A stretch of 64,000 nucleotides of DNA from Gammaproteobacteria bacterium (ex Lamellibrachia satsuma). GTDB taxonomy: Bacteria; Pseudomonadota; Gammaproteobacteria; Chromatiales; Chromatiaceae. Under the pieces are notes generated by a model. It saw nothing but the letters and a program-made list of their open reading frames with translations. It was not told where the DNA came from and did no database searches. Of this stretch, positions 38,001-45,376 are shown piece by piece; the first letter of the stretch is position 1; the number at the start of each line of letters is the position of its first letter. Both the position numbers and the translations under genes were made by a program. The DNA lies in contig CP053680.1 of NCBI GenBank assembly GCA_019623805.1, forward strand, positions 2,334,001 through 2,398,000, in the 5' to 3' direction.

Positions 38001-38218
38001 AGAGCGATGATCCGAATGGGGCTATCCGAGCAGCTCATAGCTTAAAAGGTTCTGCAGCAAATATTGGCGCAACCACACTCAGGGATGCAGCTCAGGAGCT
38101 GGAAATGGCTTGTCGTGAATATAATTCAGACGATGGGATTTCTGATATATTGAAAAAGGTAGCCACTGAACTTGACCCTCTCATTGCCGGGCTGAATGAC
38201 TTCTTTAACCATTCCTGA
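35054..38218 (+). CDS. Hybrid sensor histidine kinase (sensor, HAMP-like, PAS, HisKA, HATPase, REC, HPt)
   Basis: This 1054-residue kinase has TM1 about 13-33, a periplasmic sensor to about 290, TM2 290-310, a HAMP-like stretch to about 362 and a long coiled coil (ENRVEERTRELKNAKEEAEK and a second QRVEQRTSEL heptad run). PAS lies about 412-530 and HisKA has H556 (NMSHEIRTPMN). The HATPase has GTGLGLTISKRL, the receiver D848 (ILMDIQMPVMDG) and the HPt H995 (AHSLKGSAANIG). It starts 15 bp after the ten-haem cytochrome, so the two are probably one operon and the kinase may respond to, or control, cytochrome-linked respiration. All relay residues are intact. Confidence 0.9.
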   Translation: MINVPFYRRLDFRIVVLFSTVLFFGLLVGLLGARYVAEQDFRELLIRQFQTAGNMAENSFTQIGQMGLNGANHFLLHPDLHAAIDAQDSISITAEMNKLVNETSADIAVLLDPHGRVIYHSEDPLQFGKSRMSHLIVREAILDGNVSTSILQELDNFIIYSSGRLLSDVDKGHLKAVILVGYAINDPLINNLSEDADVGLTMVRRRAIMASTFNREGRRLKTIPMQWTDYQSMLQRPDSIGKLLFNDVSYFTYARRLKLMDPIQEGSILFTIPARQLDKVQDELLHEFELLFALLFFLIALFGWRFSQQLLEPLHRLFLFTNEAPEQQNEEPLKIKTKDEVGALAYHFNDLINDIKKKNRELENRVEERTRELKNAKEEAEKANRSLQNAQTQLEQRVEQRTSELKQSEERTRAIIDSAADGIIVIDSKGIVETFSPSAEILFGYDAPEVIGNNINMLMPEPTRSKHDSYLARYLPGRESGVIRTRVEVQGLRQDGDTFPMELSVSELLVGSKQMFVGIIRDTTERKQAELAMAEAKEAAEASAQAKSDFLANMSHEIRTPMNAIIGMSKLALGTDLNPKQHNFIRKVHYSAELLLGIINDVLNISKIEAGKLEIEKVNFQLQSVLDNVSNLVGIDEVEQNLELIIEVADDIPDELIGDPLRLGQILINLGNNAVKFTQQGRISISAKLENQKDRQLTLHFCVSDTGIGITPEHQKKLFQSFNQADSSTSRRYGGTGLGLTISKRLTELMGGKIWVVSQPDKGSDFHFTVQLGAGDPEQQKEIYLDTKNKQIGDFSGARVLLVEDNEINQELAKELLSDRGFIITSVWNGKEAVEILQKEHFDGILMDIQMPVMDGYTATRIIRNQVKFKELPIIAMTANIMESDRAKAKAAGMDDHIGKPLDVNELFTVLTKWISPNKLQKMKISSEKKEYEKNYPFHKLIGIEIDKGLEIARDRPEFYIKLLTLFRDSQHDFLNDFLMEQQSDDPNGAIRAAHSLKGSAANIGATTLRDAAQELEMACREYNSDDGISDILKKVATELDPLIAGLNDFFNHS

Positions 38219-38512
38219 GTGACCATTGAATATCATCCTGCAACAGTCTTAGAGTCTGAAGGCACGTCTGCTTCTCCCTAATCTGTAGCGGAACACAAAT
38301 CCTAATTCCAGTCCTATTGCTCTCCAGCGCACTCTAACACTCCCCTAAATACAGGCATGGGTTCCGCTGTGCTTTTATATCAAAACCTTGAAGTGTCTAA
38401 AGATATCAGGCAGCGAGCCGAAAATGATATAGGGCGTACGTTAGAGTGCTTCCAGCCTCCTATATGCCGGGACTTTGAATTGTAAACATGAAATTGTGGA
38501 GAAGTTACACAC

Positions 38513-39367
38513 ATGCCCCCAATTATCGACACTGAAGAGCTACGCAAAGCTCGCAAAATAATAAAAGGACTTTCAATACCCACACCACCCAACCTGTTGT
38601 TGGAGATCAGCGACGAACTGAGCCGTCTATGGCCGGACGACGATAAAGTGGCTGAATTGATCCGCAAAGATATTGGATTGGCCTCCAATATACTGAAGAC
38701 AATCAACTCACCTGCATTCAATCTCAGGGCCGAGATAATGTCGATTGAGCATGCAATTCGACTCATGGGCCTGAAACAACTGAAGGACACGATTATCCGT
38801 GTGGCGCTGCGCAACGCCCTGGAATCAAGTATGTTAGAGTTTGAATATCTCTCCGAAGTCTCTCACTCGATTGGAACCAACACCAGCGTGATCGCGGGCC
38901 ACTTTGACACCATAAACCCCGCAGAAGCCTATATGGCTGGACTTTTCCACGAGGCGGGCAGCATATTCCTGATGCAGCGGTTTCCTGAATATAAATCGTT
39001 CTATGAAGAAAACCGGTTGCATGTGATCTCTCTGCCGAATCTGGAGAGGGAGAGGTTTGGAGCATCTCATGCTGCGATCAGTTTTTTACTGGCCAAACAC
39101 TGGAAGTTGCCGGAAAATGTATGTTCTGCCATCTACTTTCATCATACCGTAACTGAAGGGATCGGCCTGACGACGGAACAAGAGGGATTATGCAGTGCCC
39201 TTAAACTCGCTTCATATATCACCTTTACCCGGTATTTGGGGCTGGAGACAGAACAATCCGAGGAGAGCATGGCCTGTCGGGATAACTCCATTAAGGAACT
39301 GATGATCGACGAGGAGGCGCTGGAGGAATTTATGAATGAATGCGATGGACTCAATTCAATCCGGTAA
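38513..39367 (+). CDS. HDOD domain signalling protein
   Basis: This 284-residue cytoplasmic protein is formed almost entirely by an HDOD domain (about residues 20-215): IPTPPNLLLEISDELSRLW, VAELIRKDIGLASNILKTIN, and MSIEHAIRLMGLKQLKDTII. HDOD proteins resemble HD phosphohydrolases but lack the catalytic HD pair and act as adaptors in signalling, motility and biofilm control. It has no receiver or GGDEF domain of its own. Its position 290 bp after the third hybrid kinase makes it a candidate output partner. The 38219-38512 spacer shows no other gene. Confidence 0.85.
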   Translation: MPPIIDTEELRKARKIIKGLSIPTPPNLLLEISDELSRLWPDDDKVAELIRKDIGLASNILKTINSPAFNLRAEIMSIEHAIRLMGLKQLKDTIIRVALRNALESSMLEFEYLSEVSHSIGTNTSVIAGHFDTINPAEAYMAGLFHEAGSIFLMQRFPEYKSFYEENRLHVISLPNLERERFGASHAAISFLLAKHWKLPENVCSAIYFHHTVTEGIGLTTEQEGLCSALKLASYITFTRYLGLETEQSEESMACRDNSIKELMIDEEALEEFMNECDGLNSIR

Positions 39368-39390
39368 ACCTGCTTTTTACAAGCTCAAGT

Positions 39391-39418
39391 AATCATGGTG
39401 AGCACAGCGCACCCTACG
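39391..39418 (-). repeat. GTGCGC-palindrome repeat copy
   Basis: AATCATGGTGAGCACAGCGC + ACCCTACG matches the end of the repeat at 22353-22380 (read on the minus strand) at 25 of 28 bases, and 41568-41590 closely. Confidence 0.75.
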
Positions 39419-39601
39419 TTCGCCCATTTCCTGTGCAACTAATCACCTTTTTCAATTAACTGTTATTTATGTGATCCAGTACGCATTGCATAGACGTATT
39501 AGCGACTCTTATTCAGGTTTATTTCAGTTTATCGGCATAAACTAATGCTGACGTAACGCTCCAGGTCTCTGGACCACGTGGCCAACTTGCAGGTGCCAAT
39601 C

Positions 39602-40270
39602 ATGAATACCAAACAGTCCATACTTACCGCCGCTATTGTTTCCTTGCTCGTTTCAGCGCCCATTCAGGCAGGCTGGAAGGCGCAGTCTCAGGTTGGAAAT
39701 GATGCCCAGATTCAAGTGATTGAACAGCTGAGTGATGCGGAAGCAGCCAGTCTGTTGTTTATGCGGGAGGAGGAGAAGCTCGCCAGAGATGTCTACCGGA
39801 CGCTTTCGAAGCAGTGGTCGCAACCGGTCTTTATCAATATTTCAACGGCGGAACAGCAGCATATGGATAGTCTGGCTGTTCTGCTGAACCGATATGCGTT
39901 ACTCGATCCCGTTTTAGACGATTCTGTGGGGGCTTTTGTCAATCCTGAGCTCGCAGCGCTCTATACAGCTTTGACTGCCGAAGGGGCTGAGTCACTCATT
40001 GCCGCCCTCATTGTTGGGGCCAAGATTGAGGAGATCGATATCCTCGATCTGCAGAGGGCTATCGCTGAGTCGACCCACCCGGATTTGATCCAAGTCTATG
40101 AAAATCTCATGCGGGGTTCCCGTAACCACCTGCGGGCATTCGTACGGCAGATAGAGAGCCTGGGCATGGCCTATGAATCCCAAATTATGGAGCAGGATGA
40201 TGTGGATATGATCCTCGATTCTCCCATGGAACGTGGACGGGACTCCCGCAAAGGTCGCCGTAGCCGGTAA
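39602..40270 (+). CDS. DUF2202 ferritin-like exported protein
   Basis: This is a protein of about 222 residues. The start is placed at ATG 39602, giving a clear signal peptide (MNTKQSILTAAIVSLLVSAP, cleavage near IQA-GW); an upstream GTG at 39578 would add eight residues before it. The DUF2202 domain (about residues 40-190) is helical with acidic and histidine residues typical of ferritin-like folds (MREEEKLARDVYR, TAEQQHMDSLAVLL, STHPDLIQVYENL, SRNHLRAFVR). A di-iron centre is possible but unproven. The tail is Arg/Lys-rich. It is followed by a terminator and is probably monocistronic. Confidence 0.8.
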   Translation: MNTKQSILTAAIVSLLVSAPIQAGWKAQSQVGNDAQIQVIEQLSDAEAASLLFMREEEKLARDVYRTLSKQWSQPVFINISTAEQQHMDSLAVLLNRYALLDPVLDDSVGAFVNPELAALYTALTAEGAESLIAALIVGAKIEEIDILDLQRAIAESTHPDLIQVYENLMRGSRNHLRAFVRQIESLGMAYESQIMEQDDVDMILDSPMERGRDSRKGRRSR

Positions 40271-40397
40271 GACGATATCGTCATGGGTAACAGATTCAAC
40301 TGAAGCCCTAACCGCCTGGTGATGGAGCGGGATAGGGTTATGCATTAGGAGGGGGGCGGGAGCATGCACTGACCCCGTACATGCGGAGTTACTGAAT

Positions 40398-40426
40398 AAC
40401 ACGGGCCCTGTGCCCGTGTTTTTTTT
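40398..40426 (+). terminator. Strong rho-independent terminator
   Basis: AACACGGGC-CCTGT-GCCCGTGTT forms a perfect 9-bp stem followed by an uninterrupted run of eight T. It separates the DUF2202 gene from the cytochrome b561 operon. Confidence 0.92.
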
Positions 40427-40447
40427 GTCTGAATTTTGTTGCTCAGA

Positions 40448-40467
40448 TTCAGTTTGATTTCATTTTG
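40448..40467 (+). promoter_or_regulatory. 11-bp-phased direct repeat (candidate response-regulator site)
   Basis: TTCAGTTTG-AT-TTCATTTTG is a 9-bp direct repeat with one mismatch and an 11-bp period, the spacing used by OmpR/PhoB-type regulators. It lies 47 bp before the first gene of an operon that encodes such a regulator. Confidence 0.4.
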
Positions 40468-40513
40468 CTGATCTAGGATCACCCTACAAGATGAGAATAG
40501 CTGAGGTTTGGAG

Positions 40514-41143
40514 ATGAATGAACAGAAAAAAATAAAAGTTTGGGATCCGCTGATACGGTTGTTTCACTGGAGCCTGGTGGCAGCCTTTGTGATCGCATAT
40601 TCAACTGAAGACGATTGGATGATGGTCCATTCCTGGGCTGGGTATCTGATTGGAGTTTTGCTCCTGTTTCGTTTGGCTTGGGGATTTATCGGTCCGCGTT
40701 TTGCGCGTTTTAGTGACTTTGTCAGGCCTGCGGCAGAGGTTAAGACCTATCTCAAGGAGATGTCCTTACTGAAGGCAAAGCGTCATATTGGACACAACCC
40801 AGCAGGTGGGGCAATGATCATTGCCCTGTTGTTGAGCCTCATGATAACCGTAATAACCGGCTTGGGTGCCTATGGTGTCGAAGGCGCAGGACCGATGGCG
40901 ACCTGGTTTTCAGGAGTAGGTCAGTTTGGTTGGAAGATGCTGGAGGAGGTCCACGAGTTCTTCGCCAATTTCACCCTGTTGTTGGTGGTAGTGCATGTTG
41001 CGGGAGTAATGGTCGGTACGCTTATTCACAATGAAAACCTTGTGCGTGCGATGGTGACCGGCTGGAAGCGGGTGGAAGATGACACCATCGAAGAGTGGAA
41101 AACCGGCAATGCCGGACTGCACGGTGGGAGGCTGGAGAGATGA
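40514..41143 (+). CDS. Cytochrome b561-family di-haem membrane protein
   Basis: This 209-residue inner-membrane protein has four transmembrane segments and b-haem histidines in LFHWSLVAAF, MVHSWAGYLIG and VVHVAGVMVG. The start is ATG 40514 (GAGG about seven bases upstream) rather than the TTG at 40508. It would pass electrons between the quinone pool and the periplasmic haem proteins encoded next. It overlaps the SHP gene by 4 bp. The combination b561-SHP-diheme cytochrome is a known operon type in proteobacteria. Confidence 0.88.
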   Translation: MNEQKKIKVWDPLIRLFHWSLVAAFVIAYSTEDDWMMVHSWAGYLIGVLLLFRLAWGFIGPRFARFSDFVRPAAEVKTYLKEMSLLKAKRHIGHNPAGGAMIIALLLSLMITVITGLGAYGVEGAGPMATWFSGVGQFGWKMLEEVHEFFANFTLLLVVVHVAGVMVGTLIHNENLVRAMVTGWKRVEDDTIEEWKTGNAGLHGGRLER

Positions 41144-41544
41144 AGGGTTTTTCGATAGCAGTGATCGCTTCACTGGCCCTCTTGATGGTGCCCGCCGTAA
41201 AGGCTGATTCGGTGGAGACGCTAAAGGCGCTTTACAAGTCTCAAGGCGCTGAGGATTTCAATCTTGAGGTGGGTGAGGCGTTGTGGAATAAGATTTTGCA
41301 ACACCGGCAAAGTGGCCAGCAACGCTCCTGTGTGGATTGCCATGGCAATAACCTGAAACTGCCGGGCAAACATATTCGCACCGGCAAGGTGATCGAGCCG
41401 CTGGCGCCATCGGTTAATCCAAAACGGTTCACCGATCAGCGCAAAGTGGAAAAGTGGTTCACAAGAAACTGCAAGTGGACGATGGGCCGTGAGTGCTCAT
41501 CACAGGAGAAGGGCGATCTGCTCGTCTATTTATCGGGTCAATAG
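41140..41544 (+). CDS. Sphaeroides haem protein-like monohaem cytochrome c (DUF1924)
   Basis: This 134-residue periplasmic cytochrome has a signal peptide (cleavage near VKA-DS) and one haem site CVDCHG. The DUF1924 pattern follows: KHIRTGKVIEPLAPSVNP, then KWFTRNCKWTMGREC, with the two extra cysteines that form a disulfide in SHP. SHP binds oxygen and small ligands with an unusual labile axial ligand, and diheme cytochrome c is its electron donor. The start at 41140 gives ATGA coupling with the b561 gene. The 3' end of this gene is partly duplicated downstream (41591-41618). Confidence 0.85.
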   Translation: MKGFSIAVIASLALLMVPAVKADSVETLKALYKSQGAEDFNLEVGEALWNKILQHRQSGQQRSCVDCHGNNLKLPGKHIRTGKVIEPLAPSVNPKRFTDQRKVEKWFTRNCKWTMGRECSSQEKGDLLVYLSGQ

Positions 41545-41618
41545 TACCTGAAGATGGAGCGTATTTTGGTGCGCACAGCGCACCCTACGTTCTATTTATC
41601 GAACCATTAGTACTCGAA
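41525..41618. repeat. GTGCGC palindrome flanked by 28-bp direct repeats (apparent insertion)
   Basis: The 28 bases 41525-41552, starting TCTATTTATCG and covering the SHP stop, recur at 41591-41618 with 22 of 28 identities. Between them lies GGTGCGCACAGCGCACCCTA (41568-41587), a copy of the dispersed palindrome. Confidence 0.7.
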
Positions 41619-41637
41619 TATTGAGTGAGGAAAAACG

Positions 41638-42201
41638 ATGAAAAATTTTTACAAGTTGAGTGCCATAGTCTTGGCTGCTGTTGCGGTGGGTGGCTGTGGG
41701 CAGGTAATGGGTGATGATGACGAGGGCTACTTTTCCCGCTGGTCCAATGAAGCCAGGTCGGGTGTGCCTTCAAAGGCATCAAAGCGATATGTGGAGGAGT
41801 GCGGGAGTTGCCACTTCCCCTATCAACCGGGCCTGTTGCCCGCCCAACCCTGGGAGGGCATTATGTCCGGACTGGCCGACCATTTTGGTGAGAGTGCTGA
41901 GCTGCCGAACGAGGATGCGATGTTCATTCGGAAATATCTCCTCGATAATGCTGCAGGACGAGTGCATGCCGGGTTGCCCAACAGAATTATGGGTTCGCAG
42001 GGAGATAGAGATTTTTCGTTGCGGATTACTGAGACACGCTTCTTTCGTCACGAGCATAATGAACTGCCGCAAAAACTGGTGCAGGAAAATCCACAGGTCC
42101 GCTCCTTCAGTAACTGCGACACCTGCCATGCCCGGGCGATGCAGGGTTCATACAATGAGCATGAGATAAAAATACCCGGTTACGGGCACTGGGATGACTG
42201 A
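41638..42201 (+). CDS. Diheme cytochrome c (DHC) lipoprotein
   Basis: This 187-residue protein has a lipobox VGGC and two haem motifs, CGSCH near residue 56 and CDTCH near residue 160. It matches the diheme cytochrome c that reduces SHP: YVEECGSCHFPYQPGLLPA and the C-terminal SNCDTCHARAMQGSYNEHE. The lipid anchor would hold it at the periplasmic membrane face between cytochrome b561 and SHP. It is separated from SHP by 93 bp containing an inserted palindrome, so the operon has been slightly stretched here. Confidence 0.85.
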   Translation: MKNFYKLSAIVLAAVAVGGCGQVMGDDDEGYFSRWSNEARSGVPSKASKRYVEECGSCHFPYQPGLLPAQPWEGIMSGLADHFGESAELPNEDAMFIRKYLLDNAAGRVHAGLPNRIMGSQGDRDFSLRITETRFFRHEHNELPQKLVQENPQVRSFSNCDTCHARAMQGSYNEHEIKIPGYGHWDD

Positions 42202-42212
42202 GAGATTGCACC

Positions 42213-42515
42213 ATGTTGAGTAGACGGGCCCTGGTTGTTGCTGTTTGTCTCGCTCTGCTGGTGAGCGGGGCCGGTGCCGATGATGACTACCGGGAGGCCC
42301 GTCGCCTTGTCCAGGGGGGGCAGATACAGCCGCTGGAGACGATTCTGCAAACTGTGCGGAGGCACTATTCCGGACGGGTTCTGGAAGTTGAGTTCGAGCA
42401 TGAGGATGACCGCTATATCTACGAGATCGAGATGTTGGATGAGAAGGGCGTCGTCTGGGAACTCAAGGTCGACGCAGTGAGTGGGCAGCTCATTCAGTCT
42501 GAACAGGAGGATTGA
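42213..42515 (+). CDS. PepSY domain periplasmic protein
   Basis: This 100-residue protein has a signal peptide (cleavage near GAG-AD) and a single PepSY domain: EARRLVQGGQIQPLETIL, then GRVLEVEFEHEDDRYIYEIEMLDEKG and LKVDAVSGQLI. Such small PepSY proteins commonly precede PhoPQ-like two-component genes and may modulate the sensor. It is 11 bp after the diheme cytochrome and 3 bp before the response regulator. Confidence 0.85.
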   Translation: MLSRRALVVAVCLALLVSGAGADDDYREARRLVQGGQIQPLETILQTVRRHYSGRVLEVEFEHEDDRYIYEIEMLDEKGVVWELKVDAVSGQLIQSEQED

Positions 42516-42518
42516 GCC

Positions 42519-43187
42519 GTGCGTCTGTTGCTGGTCGAGGATGATGGGTTGCTGGTGGAGTCTCTGAAACCCGACCTGGAGCATCGAGGTTTTGCCGTGG
42601 ACATTGCCGATAATGGCGTGGATGCGGAGTTCATGGGCAACGAAGTGCCCTACGATCTGGTGGTATTGGACCTTGGCCTTCCCCAGCGTCCAGGCCTGGA
42701 GGTGCTCTCCAACTGGCGGCGCAATGACAACCGGGTGCCTGTGATCGTCCTCACCGCAAGGGACGCATGGCACGAACGGGTGGATGGTTTTAAAGCCGGT
42801 GCGGATGACTATCTGGGCAAGCCATTTCATGTGGAAGAGCTGATCGTGCGAATTCTCGCGCTTTTGAGGCGCAGTCACGACATGGCCGGTGAATCGTTGC
42901 AGTGTGCAGGGCTGGAACTGGATGAGGAGCGTCAGCGTGTAACGCTGCCCGGTGGAGAGGCGTTGGATCTGACGGGTACGGAGTTCAGGTTGCTGCGATA
43001 TTTCATGCTCAATCCGGGAAAGATTCTTTCCAAGACACGTCTTACCGAACATGTTTATGAGCAGGACTTCGACCGTGACAGTAACCTGATCGAGGTCTAT
43101 GTGCGGCGCTTGCGCGATAAACTGGGCCGGGAGCGGATAGTCACCCGGCGTGGCCAGGGTTACATCTTCAAGGCGGTTGATGGATGA
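42519..43187 (+). CDS. OmpR/PhoB-family response regulator
   Basis: This 222-residue regulator has a receiver domain with the acidic pair E7/D8-D9, phosphoacceptor D51 (LVVLDLGLP), a conserved T (IVLTARD) and K in LGKPF. A winged-helix DNA-binding domain follows (about 125-220; LTGTEFRLLRYFMLNPGK, VYVRRLRDKLG, RRGQGYIF). It starts at GTG and overlaps its kinase by 4 bp. It probably regulates the cytochrome operon it belongs to; a phased direct repeat at 40448 is a candidate target. Confidence 0.92.
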   Translation: MRLLLVEDDGLLVESLKPDLEHRGFAVDIADNGVDAEFMGNEVPYDLVVLDLGLPQRPGLEVLSNWRRNDNRVPVIVLTARDAWHERVDGFKAGADDYLGKPFHVEELIVRILALLRRSHDMAGESLQCAGLELDEERQRVTLPGGEALDLTGTEFRLLRYFMLNPGKILSKTRLTEHVYEQDFDRDSNLIEVYVRRLRDKLGRERIVTRRGQGYIFKAVDG

Positions 43188-44515
43188 ACTCTCTGGAACG
43201 CAGGCTGCAGATAGGTCTGGGACTCAGTCTCGTCCTGTTGATCGGGGCTTTGTGGGTCGTGGGCAATCAGTCTGTGCGCGGACTCACGGAAGATTTTGTC
43301 GCCTCCCGCCTTGAGCACGATGCAGAGAGTCTGTTGGCGGCGCTGGTGCTGGATTCAGACAGGACAAAGCTGCGCTGGCGGCGTTTGAATCAGGTCTATA
43401 GCCAACCGCTCTCCGGACACTACTATATTGTCCGTTTAGGTGAGGGGAATGTCTTTACATCCCGCTCTCTGTGGGACCATGTTCTGGATATTCCCACCCT
43501 ATCTCCCGGCGATGCAGCGCGTCTTTACAAAGTGGGGCCTGCGGGGCAGAAACTGCTGATCCTGGTCAAGGGATTCCATAAGTACGGCATCGATATCACC
43601 CTGGCGGTGGCGGAGGATATGTCTCCGATACAGGCGCGGCGTGACCGATTCAAACTGGGTTTTGCCCTGTTGGCATTTGTCGGGCTGTTGCTGCTGTTAC
43701 TGGTGCAGCGTCTGGTGGTGCGGCGCTCTTTCCACTCTCTCGAAGCGGTACGTGATGACGTCCGTAGTCTGGAGCAGGGCAAGACAGTAAAGCTCTCTGA
43801 AAATGTGCCGTTGGAGATACTGCCTCTGGTGCAGGAGTTCAACCATCTGTTGTCACTGTTGACTCAGCGCATGGAGCGTTCGCGCAATGCGGTCGGCAAT
43901 CTTGCCCATGCGCTGAAGGGGCCGCTCAACCTGCTGACGCGGTATTTCGATGTGAGCGAAGGCCGTGAACAAACGCCGCAAAATGACCAGGCCTGGGCGC
44001 AGATCGAGCGTATCCGAAGCTTAATGGAACGGGAGCTGAAACGCGCGCGCCTGGCTGGAAAAGGGGTATCGGGACAGCACTTCAATCCCCATCTGGAACT
44101 GGCGGATCTGGCGAAGACTCTGCAACTGATTCATCAGGACCGGGCGCTCGATATCCAACTGCAGGCCGATGATGATATACCCGTGTTCGGTGATCGGGAG
44201 GATATGTTCGAGCTGCTGGGAAACCTGCTGGACAATGCCTGCAAGTGGGCAGAGTCCAGGGTGGTCTGCAGAATGACACTGGATGGAGGTGTGCACATGG
44301 TCATCGAGGATGATGGCCCGGGTTTAACGGAACAGGAGTTTGCCGGTCTGACTCGTCGTGGCGTACGCCTTGATGAGACGGTAGAGGGCCATGGTCTGGG
44401 CGTCTCGATCGCCAGGGATATCGTCAAGCTCTACGAAGGCACAATTCTTTTCAGGCGTTCTCCTGAACTGGGGGGGGTCAGGGTCGAGGTCGTCCTGCCA
44501 CTGGAAACCTCGTGA
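43184..44515 (+). CDS. PhoQ-like sensor histidine kinase
   Basis: This 443-residue kinase has TM1 about 8-27, a periplasmic domain of about 130 residues, TM2 about 155-178 and a HAMP-like linker. The H-box NLAHALKGPLNLL has H242, and the ATPase has N-box LLDNACKWA, DDGPGL and GHGLGVSIARDI. The short, non-hybrid architecture and coupling with the regulator indicate a classical two-component pair. The periplasmic domain could sense a signal directly or through the PepSY protein. Confidence 0.9.
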   Translation: MNSLERRLQIGLGLSLVLLIGALWVVGNQSVRGLTEDFVASRLEHDAESLLAALVLDSDRTKLRWRRLNQVYSQPLSGHYYIVRLGEGNVFTSRSLWDHVLDIPTLSPGDAARLYKVGPAGQKLLILVKGFHKYGIDITLAVAEDMSPIQARRDRFKLGFALLAFVGLLLLLLVQRLVVRRSFHSLEAVRDDVRSLEQGKTVKLSENVPLEILPLVQEFNHLLSLLTQRMERSRNAVGNLAHALKGPLNLLTRYFDVSEGREQTPQNDQAWAQIERIRSLMERELKRARLAGKGVSGQHFNPHLELADLAKTLQLIHQDRALDIQLQADDDIPVFGDREDMFELLGNLLDNACKWAESRVVCRMTLDGGVHMVIEDDGPGLTEQEFAGLTRRGVRLDETVEGHGLGVSIARDIVKLYEGTILFRRSPELGGVRVEVVLPLETS

Positions 44516-44533
44516 TGAGGTACTGGCCCTGGA

Positions 44534-44650
44534 TAGTGTCCATCCGGAAACCCACATCTAACCATAAAGGACACGAAGGTAAAAAATTGATTAGCCATGA
44601 ATTTTCTTCGTGCGCTTCGTGGTGAAAACAGCGTTTCCGGACGGGCACTA
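44534..44650. repeat. MITE-like nested inverted repeat (117 bp)
   Basis: The outer arms TAGTGTCCATCCGGAAAC (44534-44551) and GTTTCCGGACGGGCACTA (44633-44650) are complementary except at two positions. An inner pair (AACCATAAAGGACACGAAGG against TTCTTCGTGCGCTTCGTGGT) adds an imperfect second stem. There is no coding sequence. The 264-bp spacer otherwise shows nothing. Confidence 0.75.
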
Positions 44651-44779
44651 GATAGTCTCTCAAACTCTCCGAGCTGTTTGCGTGGATCGCGCAGTTTCGA
44701 AAATAGCCGGACTGCAACCAGGCTTGTCTATTTTGCCGGAATGGTGAAGAGTGACGCTAAAATCAACTGGTAATATTCG

Positions 44780-45190
44780 ATGTCCCGTCTCAAGCAGATT
44801 CTATTTCCCCCTCAGTCACGTTATCTTCCAGGACACCGTTGGATCAATATCGGTCTGCGCACACTCCACCTGATCGGTATCGCCGGTGTGGGAGGCGGTT
44901 ATCTTTATGCGGCGGCGGACGAAACCTGGCGTATCTATCTCGATCTTTGTCTGGCTAGCGGTCTGTTGTTGTCGCTGTTATTTTTCTACGCCAACGGTAT
45001 CTGGCTGCTGCAGTTGCGCGGGCATGTGATCATGCTCAAACTGCTATTGCTCTATGCCATCACCCTGTGGCCAGATCTGTCTATGCCGCTACTGCTGATG
45101 ATTATTGCGCTCTCGGGCTGGATCTCTCATGCACCGGGCAGTGTGCGCTACTACTCGATCTTTTACCGGCGGCGTATTGAAACTATCTAG
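44780..45190 (+). CDS. Small multi-pass membrane protein, unknown function
   Basis: This 136-residue protein has four predicted transmembrane segments (about residues 25-44, 52-70, 80-94 and 98-115) and a basic C-terminus (YRRRIETI). A conserved-looking HRWINIGLRTLHLIGIAGVGGGYLY opening includes two histidines that could lie near the membrane surface. I do not recognise the family with certainty. It lies between the two-component operon and the PhnD-like gene, separated from the former by a MITE-like element. Confidence 0.65.
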   Translation: MSRLKQILFPPQSRYLPGHRWINIGLRTLHLIGIAGVGGGYLYAAADETWRIYLDLCLASGLLLSLLFFYANGIWLLQLRGHVIMLKLLLLYAITLWPDLSMPLLLMIIALSGWISHAPGSVRYYSIFYRRRIETI

Positions 45191-45376
45191 GTCTCGTCCA
45201 CTGCCAGCAATGTCTCCGATGCCACACTACATGGCTCCTGCTATGGATTTGGGGTGAGGGGAGACGGCAAAAGGGATGTTCAAGATTATGTCAGTTTGTC
45301 CGCTAACATGATTAGTTGGAAGTTCGGCTGATTTTCGGCTGCAACTGAAAGGGTTCTATATCGTGGAAGTGGGAAA

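Noticed and set aside
38380..38814. 144-codon minus-strand frame
   Set aside because: It overlaps the HDOD gene antisense, is Ser/Ile/Arg-rich and has no recognisable motif.
39527..39542. Operator GTTTAT-CGGC-ATAAAC before the DUF2202 gene
   Set aside because: The arms are only 6 bp and AT-rich; such matches are expected by chance.
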